DNA of 64,000 nucleotides from Diphasiastrum complanatum (GCA_029204225.1 CM055106.1:62001-126000), one strand, 5' to 3'. Shown: positions 23,881 through 36,210, counted from the stretch's first letter. Numbers and translations are program-made. The notes: a model not told the origin generated them from the letters alone.

Positions 23881-24744
23881 AAAATGTTGAAACAACCAGA
23901 AAGTTATTCAACAGATGCGCAGCCACTCATATGACTGGTTTCATGATAGCCTCTATTAGGTAATCATTGTTAGTTTGGATCAGAATCTCTGGTGCAGTCT
24001 GGGCGACGAAAGATTTGATCAGGGCTTTTGTCTGATGATGAGAGATGGGCTAGCGGTCACCAGACATAATGTCGACAATGACCATCGAGTCCGTGAAGGT
24101 TGGTTTGTTTCTTGGAACCCTTGCATACACTAAAAAATGATGTTTTTTCCATAATTAACTCTCACAAAGATTTTTATGGATGCATCTGGGTTGGATCTAG
24201 TGACCATCCAAGTTTCAAGAGCTATCTCTCAAGGGATCTCCAAAAATCATGAAAAAAGTGCTCTTTTAGAGTGTTTTTTGATGAGATCTTGAGATTTTCT
24301 GATTTTTAACTTTTGAAAACTGGTAATCTGCTTCATCCATGTTAGATCTGACTGTTGGTAGCTCTTTGGAAGTTCTGATAGATATTTGGTAGCAGATCCA
24401 TCAATTCTGGGTGGATTTTGCCCTTATTTTGCCATAGTTATCGAGATCGAGGTCTCTAATATGCAAATTGGAGACTTATTGGTGTAATCTGATGATCTGC
24501 TTCCCTCTTGATCCTATCTAGATCTGGATATATCTTGGATCTTGATGAATTTTCCCTGATCTAGCCAGATCTGGCTGAATCTTGATGGATCTAGCTTGAT
24601 ATGGCTTGATCTTCTTGGATCTAGTTGTGATGGCCGAGCAGATAAGCTTTTCATAACATGCCACCACCAACCTGGACCTGTCTCACTGTGGTGGCCAGTA
24701 CTTGTGCAACCGACTACCGTTGATGGGTGTGTCGAACGGTGTCC
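23881..24744 (-). other. Spacer upstream of Y1 ORF
   Basis: There is no recognisable protein. Between 24500 and 24620 the motif CTTGAT-GATCTAGC recurs imperfectly several times. This is probably the region between pol and the extra ORF of element Y1. Confidence 0.45.
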
Positions 24745-24846
24745 CATCTAGCTTCTCCCATGATTAAGAATTTCTTTGATCCGATAAGGGCATCGACTAC
24801 TCTTATTGCCTTGGCTTCGACCCACTTGGTGAGATAGTTGGTCTTC
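24745..24846 (-). pseudogene. Gypsy integrase core scrap of element Y1
   Basis: The minus strand reads YLTKWVEAKAIRVVDALIGS then KKFLIMGEA, the well-known TDYLTKWVEA stretch after the first catalytic Asp of gypsy integrase. It is on the same strand as, and upstream of, the Y1 ORF, supporting the order integrase - extra ORF - LTR. Copia sequence cuts it at 24847. Confidence 0.65.
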
Positions 24847-24847
24847 T

Positions 24848-25527
24848 ACCAAAAACGTAGTTGATTGCAAATGGATTTTCAAAGTCAAGTGCAAAGCAGA
24901 TGGAAGCATCGACTTGTCGCCAGAGGATTTTCTTAGGTCACTCTATATGTGAATGATACATCAGCAACAAAATAAATTTGATAAAAGAAGACAAGACAAT
25001 GCTATCTTCTGAATTGGACATGCCCGATCTGGGCGAAGCTCATTTCTGCCTTGGTATGCAAATCCACAAGAACAGAAAACAGAAGTTGGTCTACATTACA
25101 CAACAGAGGTGCATCTACAACATGTTAGTCAGATATATCTGATTAATTCAAGTTAGCTCTCTCACCAATGGAACCAGGTCTCAAATTGTCAAAGGACCAA
25201 TGTCCCCAAACAATTCATGAGAAGCAGTAGATGCATGAGTACGTCTAAATCAATATGCTTCGACGATATTACTTTCTAATAATCAAAGTGCCATTGCTTT
25301 ATCAGCCAACCCTAGGTTTCATTCCAGGAGTAATAAGCACATTGAAATCAAGTATCACTTTGTGAGAAGCAAATTTCTCAACAAGGAGGTAGACTTGTAG
25401 TACTGTAGAACACAAGATATGACAACAGATACTTTTACCAAAGCATTAAGCTTGGAAGCACACAGAAGGTTTTGTGTTGAACTAAGTTTAAAGGTGAAGG
25501 CATTCAAGGATTCAGATTAAGGGGGAG
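24848..25527 (+). pseudogene. Copia RT start and RNase H end
   Basis: NVVDCKWIFKVKCKADGSID (RT start) is followed, after an internal loss of the RT palm, by LGEAHFCLGMQIHKNR, then SNNQSAIALSANPRFHSRSN, KHIEIKYHFVRSKF and TTDTFTKALSLEAHRRFCVE, the RNase H end. Stops interrupt throughout. It ends at the purine tract AAGGGGGAG (25519-25527). Confidence 0.88.
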
Positions 25528-26500
25528 TGTTGGATTATTCTTCTTCTTACTAATCAACTAATCGATTTTAATCCTCATCCATTGTTTATCCAATTCAGTG
25601 GATTTTCCATGTTTTTCCTAGTCTGTAGAATTACAAGTGTTTTTACACAGTTTGCAAAATTACACGGAGTTCAGCAACAGTGTTGGGTTCTTTCTCTCTC
25701 TACAAAACATGACAGTTTTGCCATTTAGCCACAATCAACGACACTGTGAAAATTATAGTGTCGTCTTTTTTGCATGTCAGAAATTTCGAGTAAAAATGCA
25801 GTGTTGTCTTTTTCGCTTTTTCAAAGTGCCTCAAATGCTAAGACAATGACTTCGACAAAGTATTGGGTCTTATCCCAGTTTTCGGGATACAAGACTTTGT
25901 GACACTGTTGCATTCCTTGCAAAGCTCGCATTTTTTACAAAATGCCAGATGTCTCAAATGCTAAGGAAAAGACTTTAGTGAAGACCTTCACATTTTTTGC
26001 CCTTCGAGATTTTCTCACTTCAGTATTTTTGCTTTTTCCCTTATGACAATTTATGTTCATTTATGTAGACAAATTGTTTATGGCAATTTTGTCTCCGCTT
26101 ATTAGTAATCAATGTCTAAGAAGGAACTAGATGAATGTCAGCGGATTCCAGCCAACTGGTAGTCACATTTGATGACCTAACTACTTAGTATATATCAACT
26201 ATTATACATCTCATTGTTAAGGAATAAAAACATATGCTGTGAATTGTGAAGGACTTGAGTGCTATTAACGACGCTCCTGCGCTCTTATTAAGTAGATCAT
26301 TCATGAGCAGAAAGTATTGTAGTTAGCTCTCTATCAAGCTTTCAAGCTTGAACTCTCTTGAGCATTCTAGCTTAGTCTTTCAGAGATTTATTTTAGAGTC
26401 GCTATTGCGCTACTGCTTATCAATAGAGAGCCTCTTATTTTGGACTTATTCTCAGTTACTCAGAGATAGCTTTAAAGTGCGCGGTTTCTCTCCGCTATTG
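25528..26500 (+). mobile_element. 3' LTR of the copia at 24848
   Basis: It starts TGTTGGATTATTC immediately after the purine tract. Content is AT-rich with repeated GTCTCAAATGCTAAG-type motifs (about 25830 and 25960). The right end is uncertain and lies near 26500, where minus-strand gypsy H coding begins. Confidence 0.65.
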
Positions 26501-26952
26501 TCTTGTGCTCATTCCGATTGGTGGCAGTTCACCACCTTTAGCATTGCTCCTTTGACCAAAGGTATGGTGTGTTGGACTACAGACGATGGAATTCCTTTTA
26601 AATCTTTGTAAGACCACGCAAAGCAGTCTTTATACTCCATTAGTAGCTTCTATAGTTGGGTGAATTGTGAGGGCGTGAGTTGTGCTCCCACATGAACAAT
26701 TTTGTCTTCATCTCCTGGCTCTGCTAGATTCATCGGTTGAGTGCAAGCCGGTCCCTCGTAGACTTGTTCTTCTTTTTTCTGATTTGCATCAGGTTCCCGT
26801 TGCGCTTTTGGCATCATGATCACCACGTCGTCCAAGGTATAACTCTTGAAGTTTTTTGGCACATCATGTATTGGTGCCTTACTCATTTCTTCCTTCAAAA
26901 GGTTGATCTTAGCATGATTGGTGAGTGATATCTTGTGCATTGCTTCTGACAT
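26500..26952 (-). pseudogene. Gypsy H: linker and start of RT
   Basis: The minus strand encodes SYTLDDVVIMMPKAQREPD, EGPACTQPMNLAEPGDEDKI and LTPSQFTQL. After a stop come MEYKDCFAWSYKDLKGIPSS and VVQHTIPLV, the segment just before gypsy RT. Gypsy J at 60260-60590 has the same text and continues into RT, so H is truncated here by LTR sequence near 26500. Confidence 0.82.
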
Positions 26953-27001
26953 TCCTGAAGCTGATGTCGAAGCTTGGTCGGATGACCCTTGAGCATGCGA
27001 T

Positions 27002-27700
27002 TCAGCAACTTTCTTTTTGCCTTGTATATTGTTGTTGGGTTGCTGCTTCTTTGCTCATTATCTTCTGTTGAGGTTCTTTAACATTCGCCACATGGTTCCG
27101 AATGTCTTCATCCACTGTTGCTATAGCCTCTTCGGGTAAATCGCTCCACTTGATCACCTGATTATATCTTTGCTTTTGTTGATTTTTTTTTGGTATAGGT
27201 GCTTTCGGTGGTGGCATCTTGGAGACTTTAGCAAGTTGAGATTTCTGAGGTAGTTGAGCTGGTATTCGTTGAAGTCCATAACGTGTAGAATCCATGTGGT
27301 GTAGGATCTGCTCATCGGTCAGCTCAGCTTCCTCGTCATAGGACAATGCATGTTGCCAAGGAACTAAATCATCTTCAACAGGTCCCGGAATAGGTTTCGG
27401 TGATAGCCATGCTACGTTTATCATGTTCACCCCATATGAGATAGGCGTGTCAAGGGTGAATCCTCTCGGTGGTAATTCACTGGGTTTTGAATCTGAATCT
27501 GGATCTAGATGACATGTATGCCCAGCCATACAGTCAATAGTTGCCAATGCATCCATCCACAACACGGTATCTATTTGTGAATCATAATGAACACCTATTG
27601 AAGCTTTCAGATGATCAATGCTATGGTCCGTTGTGGAAGAAGTGTCATCAACTTTGGGTGGTACAGGCTTCACTGCCCATGTGGAGGGATCCACCTTTAC
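27002..27700 (-). pseudogene. Gypsy H: region between protease and RT
   Basis: A long open segment (27694 to 27002) follows the protease after a frameshift. Features include WMDALATIDCMAGHTCHLDP, SPKPIPGPVEDDLVPWQHAL and a Lys/Gln-rich basic stretch near 27180. It has no named domain. In elements of this type it is the spacer between protease and RT. Confidence 0.7.
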
Positions 27701-27763
27701 TGCCCGCTCTCTATTCTCAAATGTGATTTTGCCAGTCCCCCAATCATGAACTACTTGTGCAAT

Positions 27764-28330
27764 TCATAACCAAGGTCGTCCCAACAAAACTCGATAGGCA
27801 GTGGGTGTTTCAGGAATGTCCATCACCACAAATGTGATGACAAATTGTACCCCTACTATCTTGACTGGAATGTCTTCTACAATCCCCTTAGGCCGCACAC
27901 ATGATTGATTAGCCAGTTTGATGGCGAACTTGGCAGCTTTTAGGCCTTGTAGATTCCACTTCTCATACAAAGTAGTGGAAATAAGGTTGACACCCGATCC
28001 TCCATCTACAACAGCAGCTTCTTCTCCGAAGAGTTTGTGCTTGATAGGAAGAGTTATATTGTGCTGCTCACTCTCCCAAGCCACTCCCACGTTCAGAACA
28101 TTGTTGGTTTCTTCAAAATCGGTGCAAAATAATGGTTCTTTGGAAGATATGTCTGATTCAATGTTCAACCAATCTGACAAGACGCCCTTTGCTTGAGGTG
28201 CAAGTCGAAGGATCTCTCTAATAGAGATATTCATTCTGTTGGATAAGATGCTCGTCAATAGTTCCGTCCTTGGAGCTCCAAGTTCTGCCATATGGAATGG
28301 TTCTTCCCGATGGTGTAGTCGCACGTTCAC
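27764..28330 (-). pseudogene. Gypsy H protease
   Basis: The aspartic protease core is seen as EEAAVVDGGSGVNLISTTLY, with D-G-G-S replacing the usual D-S/T-G, a form common in plant gypsy elements. VRPKGIVEDIPVKIVGVQF follows, then the C-terminal YRVLLGRPWL block. The frame is open for 188 codons and ends right after RPWL. The enzyme would process the gag-pol polyprotein. Gag knuckles lie just upstream. Confidence 0.9.
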
Positions 28331-28474
28331 ATCTGATCTGTGTGGCGAACCTTGCGGTGCATTCGCATGTTGATCTCTTTCTGGTGCAGTGTCGTGAGGA
28401 GCTGTCGGTTGATGTGCAGCCTGAGCAGCTTCCTCCGCTTGTGCTTCTTGTATCCAATGCTTGATCTTATGATA

Positions 28475-29035
28475 TCATCCTTGTTCATCCTTCACATTCG
28501 GATAAGGTAATCTCACTCCTCCTGATGTTGAAGGTTGATCAGCTGGCACTGATATAGAGTATGGTGATGATGGAACTACCTCCTTGCGCTTTTGTGCTCG
28601 CATAACAGCTAACACTGGAATGTTACAATAGGGAGGTCTCCTTGGTATAGTTGAGTGTGGAATTGTGCTTGGGCCTGCTGATTGAACTGCAATCCAATTC
28701 AATGGTGCGTTGGTGTTGGCTCTCAATGGACAATTCTTGTAGCAATGTCCATATCCACACTCGTGACAGAAGGCCGTATAAATTCCTTTGTTTGGACATT
28801 CTACAATCCTATGTCCTTCTCCGCATCCATAACATCCATATAATCTGCCCCCTTGGCGTTGTGGTTGTGCAGCGTATGTGGCATAATACTCATTAATAGC
28901 AAGATCAATGAATGGTTCATCAGGTCCATACCATTGTTGCATTTCCTGTTGGGAAAATGTTTCAGCTTTTGCCGCTGTGAGATTCACCTGGGCTGCTTGA
29001 GGACTATTTGGACCTGGTGGTGCTGGTAGTGCCAT
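28475..29035 (-). pseudogene. Gypsy H gag: zinc-knuckle part
   Basis: A 186-codon minus-strand frame with two knuckles: GCYGCGEGHRIVEC (CX2CX4HX4C-like) and CHECGYGHCYKNC. QQEMQQWYGPDEPFIDLAIN lies upstream and a Ser/Pro-rich tail downstream. It binds element RNA in the virus-like particle. The knuckle block is clearly related to that of X gag. Confidence 0.88.
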
Positions 29036-29300
29036 TCTTTGTTGTTGAGGGCCTGGTCCAAGCCTTGGTGCTGCATTATGTGCTCCTTGATGGTAAGCAT
29101 AAGAGGTCTAGAATTGAGTTCTCTTTTGCTCTATGATCTGTGGGTTGTAGGGGCAATACGCAGTAGTCGTGCGAGGACGCATTGCACAGATGACAATATC
29201 TGTGCGTCAGCTTCAAATTCTGCTTCAATACTGGACACTCGTTGAAAGTGTGATTTTGGATACAAACCGGACACCAAACATTGTCCCGTCGAGAATACTG

Positions 29301-30053
29301 CTATTGATAAGGATCTGGTTGTGGTGTTGCAATATTTTGAAGAGCCTTAAGTTTTTGGTCAAATTGGACTATGAGCTGCTCCATCTGCTGCTTGTGTAAC
29401 TTCATGATCTGTTCCATCATCGATTCATTGGAAAAGCTTGTAGAGACTAAGGTTGATGCAATTGAAGGAGTTGAAGCATGAAGAGATGTAGTTCCTGGTG
29501 TAGAATCATCATCTGATCCTTCATCTTCTTCTCTCATTGCATCTTCCATAGCTTCGTGCAATGTGGCATATTGCTCCCATCTTTTCAGCTCTCGTCTGAT
29601 GCTTCTAGGTAGTCCCGCTAGGAACCACATAATGACCGCATGATCTGGAGTAAGCTCTACATTACACTCGGATCTCAGGTGTTTGATCCATTCGATGTAG
29701 TCTCTGACCCTTTCTCTTTTTGCCATCTTGATTTTGCTAAGCAAGAGGAACGGGTCTTCAAGAAACTTCCACGGCTTAAATTTGGTGATTAAAGCTGCTT
29801 TTACCACTTCCCAGTCTGTTTGTTCTTGTGTCGTTTGATTGAAAAATAAATCTAAATCCACTCCTGTTAGGGACATTGGAAACAGCTTCAGTTTTTCTGC
29901 CAAGGTGGTTTCACCATAGATCTCGCATGCTTGCCCATAGATCTGCAAGAATCTGATAGGATCTGTGGATCCATCAAATTTGGGCAATTCCAATCTGGGA
30001 GATCTTCTGATTGCTTGTAGAGGTACCGCTGGCATAGGAAGATTTTGATCCAT
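29301..30053 (-). pseudogene. Gypsy H gag: capsid part
   Basis: This 250-codon open frame is a typical Retrotrans_gag domain: PKFDGSTDPIRFLQIYGQAC, WEVVKAALITKFKP, RVRDYIEWIKHLRSEC and FLAGLPRSIRREL. An acidic Ser/Asp-rich stretch and a Gln/Met-rich helix follow. A stop after QPDPYQ separates it from the knuckle part. The capsid frame itself has no internal stop. Confidence 0.92.
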
Positions 30054-31782
30054 TGGATTTGGCTAATTTGGTCGGATCTCTTCTGGTGCTGCTTGATGTA
30101 GCTTTGGATCCTCTGTAGGTAGTATTCTACCAGATCTCAATCTCATTCACTGTGCAGATTTGATACAATGTGAAGGTATATGACAACAATGGATCTAAGT
30201 GCATCTTGTTTGGGTGCTGATCAGTGGTTGATGATTGGAAGGGATGAAAGGAACACGAATAACTAACAAATTTTACAAGATGACATTTGAAATGGTTATT
30301 GAGAGACGAGTGTATGGTGGCACATATTTGAATGGAGTTGATCACACACAAAAAAATGGATGTTGTAACGGCGCAATTGGCAACAATGGTGAGTGATAGA
30401 TGGCCTCGATGGTGCCGGGGCAGGTGGGGTCCGGGGCCTCCCCGCTGAGTCCCCGGCGCAGGGGTCTGGGGGACTGCGCTGGCCCCCAACACTAAACGAT
30501 ATGACTTGTATAAGATCGGACAGGTATTTCGCGTGTCAAATCACTAGTAGTTTCAATAATTTTTTTGGATTTTCTTAACAGAAACCTTCGCCTGACTAAT
30601 ATATGTTTTATCACAGTGTATTACCACTTTACGAAGCTCGGTGAAGGTTCTTGTTGGTGACGGATGTTTCAGCGAAGGTTCTGAAAACAATTTGGACACG
30701 ATTTAGACTGGGAACCTTTGCCACTATCCTTTTGATGGAGACTAACCTTCGTTGAGCTGTTGGGAAGTACAGATTGATGATCAGAGGGCTGGCAAAGATT
30801 AGGCGAAGATTATTATGGCAAAAAATAGTCTGGCAAAGGTTTAGAAGGCAATTTGGCACTTTTGAGAGCTTGAAACTTTCACTAGACTAGTTATAGGTAA
30901 TATTAACCTTCGCCCACTTCACAGATACTTCAAAACAATGTTTTATGACTATTCTGAGCTCGGCCAAGATTAATGATATACTGTGAAGGTTTATGAAGGT
31001 TGGCACAGGTTCAAGGGACTTAAATTTCTCTCTGAGTACTAGAAATGTTCGTCTGACCACTTACTCTCAATATTAACCTTTGTCGACTTCACTGAAGCTA
31101 GAAAACATGGAAAAGTAGCTACTGGCAAACTGGCGAAGGTTTACAGTAAGTACTTTTGCAGATATTGAAGTTGGCGAGGGTTCTGATGGCAAATTCCTAT
31201 TTTTGGTGAGCAAGAACCTTCGCCAGAGCTCGTACACTCAGTATTAACCTTCGCCGACCTCCATGATGGCTCTGAAGCTGAAAATGAAGCTGGGCGAAGG
31301 TTGTCTGGGGTGTTTTGGGCTACTTTGAGATTCTGGACATTTTTTTACAAAGGTTTTTTCATTTTTTTTTTGGGCTATTTTTTGGCAATTTTGGCAAGCT
31401 GGATGGGAAATAACCTTCGCCTAACTAGTTGTAGGTACTGATGGTGTGGCAAAACGTACTGCCAGGTGGGCGAAGGTTGGTTTGAGCAAATCAAAAAGTT
31501 ATGAGGTCTGATAGGTGTTTTTGGGCTCTTTTCTGGACAGTTTGTCAAAAGTACATGGTTTTTTCTGATTTTTCTGATTTTTAGGATTTATGGAAGAGAT
31601 AGGGTGCTGGGATCTGATGTTTTTCACTTCTAAGTCTCCCTTCATAGATCATACAAGCAACAAATCATGAAAAAACAACGAATCTAACCTCTACTCCACA
31701 CTAAACTACCCCCCACACATCCATTTCACAAGCAAAAATGACAAAAAGAATGCATGCAAGAAGCAAGAAAATGCTAATCTAT
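30054..31782 (-). other. Gypsy H 5' leader with AACCTTCGCC repeats
   Basis: About 1.7 kb separates the PBS from gag. From about 30581 to 31477 the decamer AACCTTCGCC, or its complement GGCGAAGGTT, or one-base variants, occurs at least 13 times in both orientations. Examples are near 30583, 30671, 30745, 30905, 31131, 31213, 31243, 31293, 31411 and 31469. A GC-rich block lies at 30395-30492. No protein is recognisable. Confidence 0.7.
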
Positions 31783-31800
31783 TCCCTGACAACGGCGCCA
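31783..31800 (-). promoter_or_regulatory. Primer-binding site of gypsy H, tRNA-Asp type
   Basis: The minus strand reads TGGCGCCGTTGTCAGGGA, three mismatches from the tRNA-Asp PBS TGGCGCCGTTGCCGGGGA. It lies 7 bp inside the LTR. Confidence 0.85.
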
Positions 31801-31807
31801 AAAAAAT

Positions 31808-32076
31808 TGTAGCAGCCTTGGTTCACCTGTCAAGCATAGATTCGTTCCCAAGGGAATACTGCTTCCCTTGCAAAGTTAGCTTGCAAATCCTACTCTGACC
31901 ACACCTAGATTAACCACATCTAACTATCCACCCTACTTTAACCACAAGCATGAGAAGGAAGAATAGATTACAATGGGGGAGGTGCTTACATCCTATCCTC
32001 TTTACTCTCTTAGAAATCATTAACAACATGCAAGTAGAGAGAAGAGCAAATGTCAAGCAAATACAAAATGCAAAAA

Positions 32077-32134
<58 letters not shown>

Positions 32135-32584
32135 AAGCAAGGATGTTCAAATCTCATTTGGGCATAATCTCCTCCTCCTATTGAACATGGAAATATGGTA
32201 CAAAGGGTGCCTTTTTATGGATGGGGAAGGCCCTTGCCCCTTTCTCCTATTGGTTAATTACAATGGCAAGGATCCTAATCCAAGCCTCCTAAACTAACAC
32301 AAAATGAATCTAATGGTTCCTTAAGAAAGCACAAGGGCACTCACATGATTCATGTGAGTTCTAATTTGGGCCCTTTTAGCTTTTTTATTAACAACTTGAC
32401 TTAGGGCCTCTAATGTCATTTTAGAGTTTTAGGCCCCTAGTCACTTATTCCTAATTCTACAAGTTCTACAAAACCAAATTGCGTGCTCATTGGGTTGGGC
32501 TTATACACGCAGGAAGCTAGTGCCCTCGCACTTATTGCTCTACATGTACAGTGTACTGTGGTGGGGCCCACTAAGTGCCCAACA
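31808..32584 (-). mobile_element. 5' LTR of gypsy H
   Basis: This 777-bp LTR runs TGTAGCAGCC...GTGCCCAACA on the plus strand. Read on the minus strand, U3 holds the palindrome CTCACATGAATCATGTGAG (32340-32358), then CATAAAAAGG as TATA (about 32212), then a GA/CT run (32083-32131) before the PBS. Blocks such as GCACAAGGGCACTCACATGA and GGCCTCTAATGTCATTTTAG are shared with X LTRs. Confidence 0.82.
32083..32131. repeat. (GA)n microsatellite in LTR H
   Basis: This is a pure GA run of about 50 bp at the transcribed side of the LTR, in the same place as the longer runs in X LTRs. Confidence 0.97.
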
Positions 32585-34344
32585 ACTTGTTAGAAGAGAG
32601 AAGGATTGTTAGATGTCAGTTGTGTTCTAGCACAGTCCCGACATGATCGCTTAAATCGGGATGGACGCCAGGGGACCAATTGGGTCTGGTGCATCACCAA
32701 CAGTGATCCGGTGTGATGGTCTCATGAAGTCAATAGGCGGAGTTATGACCGTATGGACTCTAGTCGTGAACACTGAAGATGCCTCTGCCAAACGAGCAGC
32801 TAGCCGGTAGTTAGCTGGGGTGACCGTTAGTGTCATAGGTCCATGACGGGGCTTGGGGGTGGTGCCTCAAAGTCACGCACTGATTGCGAGTAGTAGATTT
32901 CTTGGAACCATGAGGACTGATCACCCTACATGGTAGCCAAGTGTCTCAGGCCCAGAATAGCAATTAGAGAGACTCAAGAGAGGGGCACCTACGGTTGGGT
33001 GGATCATTCCTCGGACTGGCCATCGGAGTTTGGAGAGCTCCTGGAAATGGGAGTGCAACAGAAATGCACTCTTTGTTAAAGGTAAAATTAACGCCTAACT
33101 ACCTGACCCATTACAAGTTTTAGGACACAACATTGTATCCAGATACCCTTAAAAACTATCTTACAATGTGCAATGATCATCAACGGGAATAATAAAGTAA
33201 TAGCATCACATTTATAGGTAACCAACAACACACCGTTTGATACAAATTAAGAACAGTGGTTACAAAATGACATAGCACAGTATGCAACACAAACTCCCAT
33301 CATCGCTACTCAAAAGGTCTTAGACAAGGTCAATACTTATTGGTGCCTACAACGCAAACGTAGAGATTGTGAGGCACTACACAACACTAAATTGGCTCTC
33401 ACCCTTCCACAAAATCCTCTGAAGTAAATCAAATGGTAGACCACAATCATTAGCATTCTCAACATTTCATGGCTTATTAACCCCCCACCCCCCCCTCCTT
33501 CGATTGAAACCATCCGATTTATACAAAACTGATCCTTCCACAACCAACTTTCACAAAACCCACAATGACCACAACTGCTTCGTTTGTGGTCACTTTGCGG
33601 CCGATTAAACTTCTGTAGCAAACCAATTGGAGTGACTCTTTGACTAACTTCCTAACAAGGCCCGAAAGTAACTTTTTCTTAATCCTAATGCCCTAACCTT
33701 TTCATTACTAAATATACTCATTGGCCTCTTATCATTTTTGCCTTATATGCAACTACTTCAACAGCGACCCATGCCAGACTATTTATTCGTATAACAAAGT
33801 TTAAACAACATATATTGGCCTTCATAACATTTAAACCATTACTACCAAACCATGTATATATCCTATGACTCTTTGAATGCATTTCTTGTGGGAGCTGGGA
33901 ACTCAATGGACACTTTAGAAGGGCGCCCTCCTACTAGGTCCCATTGCCCAAGTTGTGTAAGTATACTTTGGTCCTAGACCAATAAAGTGATATGGTTCAA
34001 GGTTGAGGCCCAAGGTTTAGAAAAATAGTCATCCAATGACTTTCTAACACCTCACTAGGTTCCATACCTCCATCCAAGGCATAGACACCTACCTGCCCTT
34101 AATCAAGGACACTAGTACCTTAATCTAAGGCACCTATCCTTAATAGTAAGGGTACCCTTTATCCAAGGGTCACGTGACCCCATACCTCCAACTAAGGTAT
34201 AGTCACTTGCCTGTCCTTATCCAAGGGCACATACCCTTAATCCTAAGGGTACCTTGCCATATAGCCCCCAACACTAAATGGACTATTAGGGGTCTGAAGT
34301 ACTGCTAGTTACATAGGTATGTAACATGTCATAACACTAGAGAT
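32585..34344. other. Unassigned region
   Basis: There is no gene I can support. A poly-C patch lies at 33481-33498. At 34055-34265 short motifs (CCAAGGCA, CCTTAATC-AAGG, AAGGGTACC, CATACCTCC) recur imperfectly in tandem. The 32640-32840 segment is more GC-balanced and has a 61-codon minus-strand frame without known similarity. Confidence 0.4.
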
Positions 34345-36085
34345 GCGCTCTTTTTGCTATCTGAGTTGCATGCTATTTCTCTCCCTACCCTCGGTAAGAC
34401 TCATGGCCCTAACGAGGTCATTCCTAATTTCTTTATTAAACTTTGGCTGCCATTGCCTCTCTGCCCTGCCATAATTTTGAAGCCCTTATCAAGATTATTC
34501 CAAAGAGCTCTCTTCCTCAAACTTTTTTTTGACTTGCATCCCCTCACAATGCTTAACACATCCTATAAGATTTTGGCTAGGTGTCTCTCCCCTCTTCTTC
34601 ATTCCTTGCTCTCTCTAGAACAGTTTGGGTTCGTCAAAGGGTGCAATATCATGGATTCTATTATCAGGTTGCATCTGACTCTCTCCCTACTTCTGCTACT
34701 CCCTCTTTGATTATGTGTCTAGACCTCGACAAAGCTTTTGACATAATTAGTTGGGACTACATTCTTTGTTGCTACCAGGCCCTGGGTTTTTCTCTCAGTT
34801 TTCAGATTTGTGTGTGCTCTCTATTCTGCCTCTTCTTCCAAGATCCTGTTAAACGATTATCTGTCCGACTATATCTTTCCTTCTTGTGGCATCTTCCAGA
34901 GTTGTCCACTTTTCCCTATGTTGTTTGCCATTTCCATCAAGCCCCTTTCTTGTGCTTTTTGTCATGCTACGTCAGTTCATCTCATTACCCCAGTCTTCTC
35001 TCCCACCAATTTTTGTTGACGACATTACTCTCCTCTCTGCTATTGCTCCTCCTCCCTTTTGAACAAAAGGAAGTCTAAACTTCATGTCATTGCTTTTTCT
35101 ACCCCCCTCCCACTCCCCTCCCCCCCTTGGATTTCCACATTAGGCATTCAAGTGGTCCATCTCTTCTTCCCAATGATAAACCCATCTAGACCTCTTCGTT
35201 TTCCCACCAAGTGCCCACCCTCGTCTCTCTTTGTCTTTTGCCTCGAAAGGCCTCACCACCCTTGGTCAGATTATTCATGTCCCTCCTTGTCAGATTCTTG
35301 CCTCCTTTGTCCATGCCCTCCTCTTCTTTGCCCCCTCTTCAACAATCCCTCTTCATATCTCGCCCTCTCTTCCATTTGGCCTTCATGGTTGGGATCTCTC
35401 TCTTTTCAGCTACAACGCCTTGCACTGTCGACAATATCCTTCCCTTTTTCTTCATTTTTTAAACTCCCTCTGAACGGTCTCACATTCCAGGTCTTGTTGG
35501 CCCAAGAGACTTCATATTTCCCATTCCCTCCCTGTTGGAAAGCTTAGATACCTTCCGTACTGCATTCTTACCAAGTCCCTTCCCTTGTTGTCTAAATGGC
35601 CTTTTTTTTAATAATCGTCTTTGCCCTTTTGGCCCGTTGGAAGAAGAAACAGTTGAGAGCACGTGTTCTTTTACTATCGGTGGGACTTATGGTCTGAGCA
35701 TGCCTAGTTGCTTCGTCATTGGGGTTTCACCTTTTCTCTGGGAATTGACACCATTTTGCTAGGTGACTCTCACATACCAGATCTCTCTACTCTCACTCTC
35801 TGGCATGTGTGCAGGTTAGCAGTACTTTGGAAGATTTAAACGACAAGGAATCAATAGATTTTTGAGGGCACTGCTTCCCCTCTCTTGGCTACGACTTGTC
35901 TTCGCTTGGCTACTTTTTTATGCACACTAGTTAGTATGTTTGGACCACCTCCGTGCATGGTGTGCTAAAGTCCTTGCTTCTGTACATCCGTCCTTCTAGA
36001 CTCTTGAATAACTTGGCCTCAAGTTGCCATCTTTTTGGACTTGTATATTTGTAAAATATAATAGTATGTTTAAGCTTTTCAAAAA
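34345..36085 (+). pseudogene. L1-type LINE, RT and 3' end
   Basis: In shifting frames: SYKILARCLSPLLHSLLSLE with QFGFVKGCNIMDSIIRLH (RT start); CLDLDKAFDIISWDYI (block A); a CPLFPMLFAISIKPLSC block matching CPLSPLLF-I-IEPLA; and FVDDITLL (about 35013-35036) replacing YADD. Downstream, CPFGPLEEETVE followed by HVFFYYRW resembles the zinc-finger (zf-RVT) domain. The copy ends near 36085 in an A-rich tail after TTTGTAAAATATAAT. It has many frameshifts. Confidence 0.82.
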
Positions 36086-36210
36086 GAAAAAGGTACTAAA
36101 ATGGGTGACAAGAGGTTAATTAATAATAAGATTTAAAAGGATTAATGGACCAAGATAAATAAATAAATGACTAAATATATATCTGATGTGAAAATGACTA
36201 ATTAATGAGA

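Noticed and set aside
30127-30492. Minus-strand 121-codon frame through the GC-rich block
   Set aside because: It has no similarity, spans a composition change and lies in an untranslated leader.
31783-31800. A tRNA-Asp gene fragment
   Set aside because: Only the 18 bases of the 3' end are present, next to an LTR, so it is a primer-binding site. The same applies at 54546.
33337-33621. Minus-strand frame with a Gly run
   Set aside because: The Gly run comes from the poly-C patch at 33481. There is no other support.
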